64,000 nt of DNA from Pisolithus tinctorius (lineage: Eukaryota; Basidiomycota; Agaricomycetes; Boletales; Pisolithaceae): NCBI GenBank assembly GCA_024663395.1, contig JANFAH010000020.1, positions 1-64,000 on the forward strand. The letters run 5' to 3'. Position numbers and translations under genes: made by a program. The notes under the pieces were generated by a model. The model did no database searches and was not told the DNA's origin. It worked only from the letters and a program-made list of their open reading frames with translations. Positions 57,543 to 64,000 of this stretch are shown here, in pieces. Position 1 is the stretch's first letter; each line of letters begins with the position of its first letter.

Positions 57543-58570
57543 ATGTTGTACATCAGGAATGCTTTGAGACCTTCGCTGACCCGCATGTTTGTGGCTCGTA
57601 ATGCTTCTTTGCATACCCTTCCGAGCTGCCTTATGCCTACAACGTGAGTGGTGTCGGGTACTGTCGGACGCTAAGACACCCAGCTTAGTGAAATGGACAT
57701 CCTAGGCCCTCGAGCCCCATATTTCCGAGCAGATTATGAAGCTGCACCACACGAAACATCACCAGACATACGTCAATGGATTGAACGCTGCTGAAGAAGC
57801 GTACGCTAAGTCGAAGTCGGTGACGGAGAAAATCGCTTTACAGTCTGCTCTCAAGTTTAACGGTGGCGGTGAGTAAGACAATGATATCGAAGGAGCACCA
57901 CTGACAAGCAATGATACAGGCCACATTAACCACTCACTCTTCTGGAAAAATCTTTCCCCCGTCAACGAGAACGGTGGTAAGTTGTTTGAAGGGCCCTTAA
58001 AAGACGCTTTGGAGCGCGACTTCGGATCTGTGGACGGGTTCAAAAAAAGATTCAACGCTGCTACTGCCGGGATACAAGGCAGTGGTTGGGGATGGCTTGT
58101 AGGTATCATGTCAGGCTATTCTGCGATGCCGCCATCTCAACTCTATGACAGGGCTATAATCGGGACACGCAAAAGCTCGAGATTGCAACGACGGCTAACC
58201 AGGACCCTCTCATGTGTATGGGGCTTAGTCATAGACTGCATATCACGGCTCACGTTCCGTTCGCAGCGCTAACTCCGATCATCGGTGTTGACATCTGGGA
58301 ACATGTGTGTATAACATATCTAATTCTAGAAGCACGCTGAAATCTTCTTTGTAGGCATTCTATCTCCAGGTGAGCATTCCAGCTCGGCCCGTCGGATATC
58401 GTCTGAATAGGTTTGCATGGGCAGTATTACAATGTGAAGGTAGACGTAAGTTGATTATGTTACGTTGTTACGCTCTAGATTCTCAATTAAGTTGACAGTA
58501 TCTCAACGCCATTTGGAATGTCATCAACTTCAAGGAGGCGGAATGCAGGTTCTTGGAGGCCACGAAGTAA
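57543..58570 (+). CDS. Mitochondrial-type manganese superoxide dismutase, one frame break
   Basis: Converts superoxide to hydrogen peroxide and oxygen. Eight exons fit: 57543-57643, 57706-57868, 57920-58098, 58152-58215, 58267-58304, 58355-58369, 58425-58445 and 58499-58570, including a 15-nt and a 21-nt exon. Metal ligands are seen in [28 protein letters not shown] and GVDIWEHAFYL (Asp and His); GSGWGWL is also present. The end is [18 protein letters not shown]. The basic N-terminus ([19 protein letters not shown]) looks like a mitochondrial presequence. Exon 1 shifts frame between HTLP and LPYAYN, explained by one missing base near 57623; without it the mature enzyme is out of frame with the ATG. 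Because the rest is fully conserved I suspect a consensus error, but a real lesion is possible. Confidence 0.9.
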
Positions 58571-61500
58571 TTCTGCATACAAAAGCGTACAGACACGCCT
58601 TGTGTACTCGTGTACATTTTATGATCAGAACCTCCGATTCACCGACCTGCATGTGCTCGGTTTGAGCAACAAACACGAGGTCTACTTAGTCGTACGAAGT
58701 ACAAGGTTCCCACCGGAAGTTGCTGTGAGAGAGCGGGACCATGCTCAGTGGATCCGTTGGTACGCTCACTCGTTCATATTTGGTCATAAGAAGCTTCGTC
58801 AGGCTCGTTGCGCGTGCTCTTCCAGGCAGCCGAGTAAGTTATGCATTGACCATCCTTTAGTCATCACAGTGTTGGTTTATCATAACGCCGGCCCTGTACA
58901 CATGGAACTGTGAACGATTTCTATGCCTGTGATATTGCGTTTATTTCGGTAATATATCCTGGTACACCGTACTATGGCCTAGAAAAGTATCTGTGAACCG
59001 TGCTCAGGGTGCCAACGGATGCACTTCCGCGCTGGCCTCCCCGCTCGCTGATGTGATAGCTAAGTGTCATCCAGTGGCCCGCCGGCGGTGCAAGGATGGC
59101 ACCTGGAATTGACAGAAAGCAGTTTGGTATGTAACTTTGGACTTGAAGTAGAAACCATGGTTTCATCCACAGCATTTAGCGGAACGTTCCTTGCGGTCCG
59201 GCAATTATTCTAGCCCGCACAACCTCTTTGACCGGATCTGTCATGCCTTTCATTTCGAGCGTTGATGACCGGTAACAGGCTCTGCTGGTCTGCGGCCCGC
59301 GAACCAAGGACAACAGGGGAATAAATAAAGTTGTGTCAGGTTGAATACTTGCGTTAGGCTCAGAATCAGTAGGTAGTTGGAGTCTATCCGTGTTGTTGGT
59401 GACTTAAAGCACCTGACCTAAGTGGTCGGTACAGGACTTCAAGCCAACTTGAACTAATCAGGTTCGCTAATCTTTAGGTTTTGGTCTTGACAGGTCGCAG
59501 AGAACGACCCATCGGACTTGCCCTCAGCCTAACCCCGTTAGTCCTTGCCTTTTCGTGCAATAAAGGGTAGCCACATCGAGCGTATCAGCCACTAACGTGT
59601 GAAGTCGTCATCTTTATCTTATCAACTAGAATTTATGTAACACCATATGTGGTACCACCAGACCGCTGAGCCATAGATTCCGGATGCACATATGGCTTCT
59701 GCTTAACCTCTGTAGTGTCAATACTGTCGATCAGATGGACAGTCTCATAATCTGAATCCGGCGAATTGAAGGCGTTTACTGGACTCCATGTTCTCCGGTT
59801 CTGGTCATGGTCACTTGGTAGGAAACTATTGAGCATTGGAGGGCACTGGAAGGGCCTGAGATCTTGACTTTAGAACTGATCGTATTGCTCATACTGGATA
59901 ATAGCACTGCGCTCGGAGGTGAATTACCGAATACCGGCACGAAGCTCGTTCATGGTATAATGTGTGACTGATCCATCAGACGGTATTAAGTTCGGAAGCA
60001 TACATATTTTACTTTTCGAAACAGACTGAAGGGTTACCAACCTCTTCAGCGTACTATCCAGGTATGTAAGTGGAGCTCCGATTTATCCATTTAACTCGGA
60101 GGAATTTCTACGGCGGGCAGATCGCGACAAGTCAAACCGTATGGCAAACAAGTGAAACCGGGAGACTAGGTATGCAGCGCCTCAACGATTTAAGTCTAAC
60201 GGTTCACCCGGTAACCCAGACTTGCGCCAATTACGCCGGTTGGCTACCTACTAGTGTTAGCTCCCCTGTTTCGTACGGAAAAAGAATGGTCTGGAAGACT
60301 ACTTCGCGTCGCCAGGGACGTTCCGAACGGCGCCGCAGCAGGAGGGTAGCTCTGACGAGATGGCCTCAGTTGTCACATTGCGTGCATACCCGCATTCGTA
60401 ATGGCTTCATCACGAGTATGCTTCATGACGGAGGGGGGGCGGAATCCAGTCCTGTCTACGTGCCACTGGCGAGACACTGGCGTCCTTTCTGACAGATGGT
60501 GCGTTTCCTGTGAATATTTCCCGTGCAAATTATGGACGAGTGGGACGAACTGCATCGCAAGTATCACTTCTGGGATTTCTAGACAGCACTAACCCCTCTA
60601 TAAACGACATGAAACGTGATCTTGATGGTGTGCATCTTCTGAAAGCTATTCCCAAAGTCTCGAAAAATGTATCTCATGCCAACCAAAGGTAGAAGGTATA
60701 AGCGCGTGCAAAATGACGAATGACATGATCACCGCCACGGTTCCTGCGTTTGGAACGACCTCGCGGGATTAATTTCCGCCGCGCGCAAGTGTACTATCGG
60801 AAGAAGAATTCTACGCACACCTGCTATGCCAGGAGGGGGAAAGAGATGTGTCGTGCTGTGTTTTACTTCGAGTGTTGCCTGCGGTGTTTGCCGTGGAAAG
60901 TCCATTGTGACGAGTTGAGAATCCAAGTTCAAATGACAACTCTACCATTATTTGTGCCATTATAATTCCGGTACTTGCTTTTGTATGTTTGCCGCACAGG
61001 TACTGCGGCGCCGATCAGTGGCACTTGATCAGCTGTGACACTGTACATGGATTTCCCAGGAGAACGCGTGATACAACCCGCTTTATGCGAGTACACGATC
61101 ACTATCGCAATGATATCAGGACACTTGTTCATCAAGGTCGCCTACAAATGTCACAGAACCGTGGCCACGGGTGTGCGTATGCCGTGAGGGTAGAAGATCA
61201 ATTAATGAGACTAGAGAGACCCACAGGATGACATGATGGTAGACCATCTTGCGGCAGAGAGTTTCCCGAACCGTAAATATTCCCATGACCTGACCCGCTA
61301 CCAATGAGTAAGGTGTCACTGACTGTTTTGAAGGGCGGTGCAGAGGAACATTTGCCTTTGCTCCCCATGGGGCAACGTGGATGAGAAGAACAGTGCCAGG
61401 TTTTTTTTTTTTTTTGAAATGTTACCGGTAGATTCTAGTGTAGTCTTTGAGGCAGGAAGGTAGTTTCCACCTCAACGACCTCCAAAAGGCACTGGGAAAT

Positions 61501-62824
61501 TGGGCAGATGGGGACTAACGAACGGTAAGTGGTTGCTGGCTCAATCAATGACACCTAAGCGAGACAGGGCAGACGGGCAGGGCACAAAGACGAATGGAGT
61601 AAGTCGAGGAATAGTATTAAGTACAGGCATACACGTTCAACGAGTGTCTGGAGAAAATTAACCTTGTATAGCTAAATCGTCAGTCAGAGTCCCTGCGGCA
61701 ATGACAGCTCAGTTTAACCACGCTGCCCTGTGCGAGGACCCTAGATAATATATAGTATGTATACGCGAGACAGCTATTAGGAGAAATACTGTCAATCTGT
61801 GTGGCAATCGATGGATGTCCGCGAAAGTTGTGTACGTAGTCTGGGTCCCGGCGGAACGAATGTTTTGACGAACAAACAAAGCGTGTTGTGCACCGGTGCA
61901 GACATGTCAAGATTTCGCAAATAAGCCTTGATGCGGACTTCTTTTACCTGGAAAAGCCGTCCATTTTTGCAGAAGGCGGCGGAAATACATACCGACTGAC
62001 GCCACGCACAGCTCATACGGTCGAAGATCTGATGCGTACTCATATCCATGCAACCGCGCCCATCCACCATCTTTTCGGTCCATCACGGCTTGGATTATTG
62101 CGAAGAATCCCTCGCCAATGGTCGGTTAGGCCATCACGTTGACAGCACGTTACAGCCTCGTGTTCGCCGAGGTTGCGACCGCTCAACCCGCGGCCGTGTC
62201 GGGTGCTCATCCCAGCGAACTTCTCTTTACCCGGAAACATGTTATTGCGAAATTTTCTAGACACCGTGTGTTACTATGTCCTCGAGCCTCTCAATGGGCA
62301 AGTGAAACAAGCTCACATCCATTTTGGAAGAGGACGCCGCTCCGGAACTTCGCACTGATCAAGATTCACATGGAAGCAATCGTCGATCCTGCGAGTCCAT
62401 GATGGGATGGTTTGGATTCCAGATCGCAATCTGGCTAATTGATCCATCTTAAGCCATGACGCACCGCCATCTAGGTAAGGATATGACTTTTTGGTCGCTG
62501 TCTAGATAACAACGATATTCGCCTACTAGGACGAAAAAAAACGCGGTGTTCTTGGTCTTCCCTCACGTGTGTAATGTGTCATGATGTTCAAGGTACTACC
62601 TTGTACGCGATCAGTTGGTGGGCGTCGTTTCCCCAATTTATGTCTTTTATAATAATCGTTCTTTCTACAGGATTACCTCGGATACGACATCCCCTCTGTT
62701 CAGATTTGAATAAGTAGGTCCCGGGTGCTTCCCCCTCCGTGCCAAGTGTCACCCAAGCATCCCCTCCTCTCAGCGAGTCTGAGCTGTACTATTGTGTTCC
62801 CCTCTGCCTTGTCTCAAAGTCGCC
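58571..62824. other. Long region without recognisable gene
   Basis: About 4.3 kb. Open frames are short (up to about 140 codons, for example 60070-60492 on the plus strand) and none shows a known motif or a consistent set of splice sites. A 14-base T run lies near 61401-61414. No terminal inverted repeats, tandem arrays or transposase/integrase motifs were noticed. A TTTATAATAATC stretch near 62645 could serve the downstream terpene synthase promoter. Confidence 0.4.
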
Positions 62825-64000
62825 ATGATCTCCTCTGCCCTTCCATCGCAATTCTGTCTGCAGGACCTTGCCGCCATTACGGGTCGTGTATGTGAACTCA
62901 GAGTCAATCCTCACCAGGCAGAGGCAGACCGGGAAGCGCGGGTTTGGTTCAACAGGTCGGTCGTTTCAATTAGCAGTTCCCCATCCTGCATGAAAGTGAC
63001 CCTTTCTTCCTCCAGCATTGGTTTGTACGATGACAGAAAGAAGTCTAAGTTCCTCAACTACGGCAAATTTGATCTCTTCGCTGCCCTAAGTTTCCCTGAT
63101 GCGGATCTGAAACACCTCGTCACCTGCCTCAAATTCTTCTTCTGGGCTTTCTCTGTACGTGCTAAAGACCCCTTGCTACATCCATGACTGACCAAGCGTC
63201 ATCCAGACGGATGATCTGTCTGACGAAGGGGACCTCCAATCAAGGCCCGATGACGTCAAAGCTGGTCACGACATTTCTGTTCGCGTCGTGGATGAGCCTG
63301 GTGCTCCTCGTCCCGAATATCCATATGCTGCTATGTTTTATGAGTGCGTACTCAGGGTGTTATGTTGTGTCCATGACGTAATCTATCTCCTTGCCAGTCT
63401 TCTTGAACGCTTCCGCGAAACGTCTACACATGGCGCGTACAAACGGTATTCATTCAACTATTCCTCTTACCTAACCTAACATCTAAGACATCGTTTTAGA
63501 TTCATCCGTGCCTGGGAAGAATGGAGCAGTTCACAAGTAACGCAGTCACGAAACCGATCACAGGATCGCATTCCCACTGTTGACGAATTCATCCTCATGA
63601 GACGGGCTACCATCGGAGGGGCGATGGTTGAAGGTGGGATTCAGACCTCTTCGTCTCCCCCTTTGCAGCTGACCCGGCCTGACTTGTAGCTATGGTCGAA
63701 TACTCTCTGGACTTGGACTTACCAGACGAAGTCTTGAGAATCCCATTATTCATGCTATGTCCGACGCTACTAACGATCTCATGACGTGGCCGAATGTTCG
63801 TATCTCGTCACCTCATCCTTCGTTGCGTTCCGACTGATCGCACTTTCTACAGGACCTCTGTTCTTTTAATGTAAGTGTGGTCTGGATCTTGGCCATATTG
63901 CCGATGACAACGGATTTCCATCAGAAAGAGCAATCTGATGGCGATTACCAAAATCTGGTATTTTGCATAATGAATGAACGCAAGGTTGGCTTACAGGAGG
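62825..64000 (+). CDS. Sesquiterpene synthase (partial, runs off window)
   Basis: Class I terpene cyclase that ionises farnesyl diphosphate and cyclises it. The ATG at 62825 gives MISSALPSQFCLQDLAAITG, a normal start for the family. Exons are 62825-62955, 63016-63154, 63207-63343, 63398-63445, 63500-63633, 63690-63795, 63853-63870 and from 63925. The Mg-binding aspartate motif is FWAFSTDDLSDEGDL (about residue 92). The second metal motif (NSE triad) is NDLCSFNKEQSDGDYQN, assembled across the 18-nt exon 7. Exon 6 shifts frame by one missing base near 63742 between LRIP and IHAMSDATNDLM. The C-terminal RY region lies beyond the window. The product cannot be predicted; the gene often anchors a biosynthetic cluster. 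Confidence 0.9.

Overview
The window looks like nuclear DNA of an agaricomycete (mushroom-forming basidiomycete). Genes carry many introns of about 50-70 nt with GTRNGT donors. The gene content is typical of that group: HET-domain proteins, a Tnp2-type CACTA transposon, a Helitron, Crinkler-like (CRN) header domains, a GTPase-TPR repeat protein, a Set3-like PHD/SET protein, a P450 and an agaricomycete-type sesquiterpene synthase. I saw no rRNA, tRNA or CRISPR array. All names come from reading translated sequence and recalling family motifs; no database search was run.

Layout. 1-7 kb: AT-rich flank and a decayed Helitron (Rep plus Pif1-like helicase). 7.3-10.1 kb: an apparently intact four-exon HET gene, then a decayed unknown gene (10.4-11.7 kb). 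11,858-20,280: a bounded CACTA-like element with 21-bp terminal inverted repeats starting CACTG and a 3-bp ATT target duplication. It carries an unknown spliced gene, a decayed Tnp2 transposase and an oppositely oriented coiled-coil accessory gene. 20.3-23.3 kb: no recognisable gene. 23.3-25.5 kb: a P450 on the minus strand. 25.9-28.7 kb: a diverged second copy of the HET 3' end plus the unknown gene, split by a small foldback element. 29.8-31.3 kb: an indoleamine 2,3-dioxygenase. 31.7-33.7 kb: three CRN-like header domains in tandem, with a stray copy of the 3' end of the window's own protein kinase. 35.9-38 kb: a fragment of the exosome nuclease DIS3/RRP44 next to a PA-clan serine protease. 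39.2-41.3 kb: a TKL/LISK-like kinase with a C-terminal C1 zinc finger. 42.6-44 kb: a second HET gene. 44.1-47.5 kb: a P-loop GTPase fused to a long TPR-like array. 49.6-55.5 kb: the Set3-like gene. 57.5-58.6 kb: Mn superoxide dismutase. 62.8 kb to the window end: a 3'-truncated sesquiterpene synthase.

The window mixes conserved cellular genes (DIS3 fragment, SOD, Set3-like, IDO, kinase) with fast-turnover material (HET, CRN, GTPase-TPR, transposons). The latter shows local duplication and fragment capture: HET/unknown-gene block, CRN triplication and kinase 3' end. The genes do not form one pathway; the terpene synthase may begin a cluster beyond the right edge.

One pattern cuts across genes. 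Several recognisable proteins, including SOD and the terpene synthase, are readable only if single-base indels (mostly one missing base) are allowed, while HET-1, IDO, the kinase and the transposon accessory gene read cleanly. Either the consensus contains residual indel errors or many of these genes are decaying; the two cannot be separated from this sequence alone.
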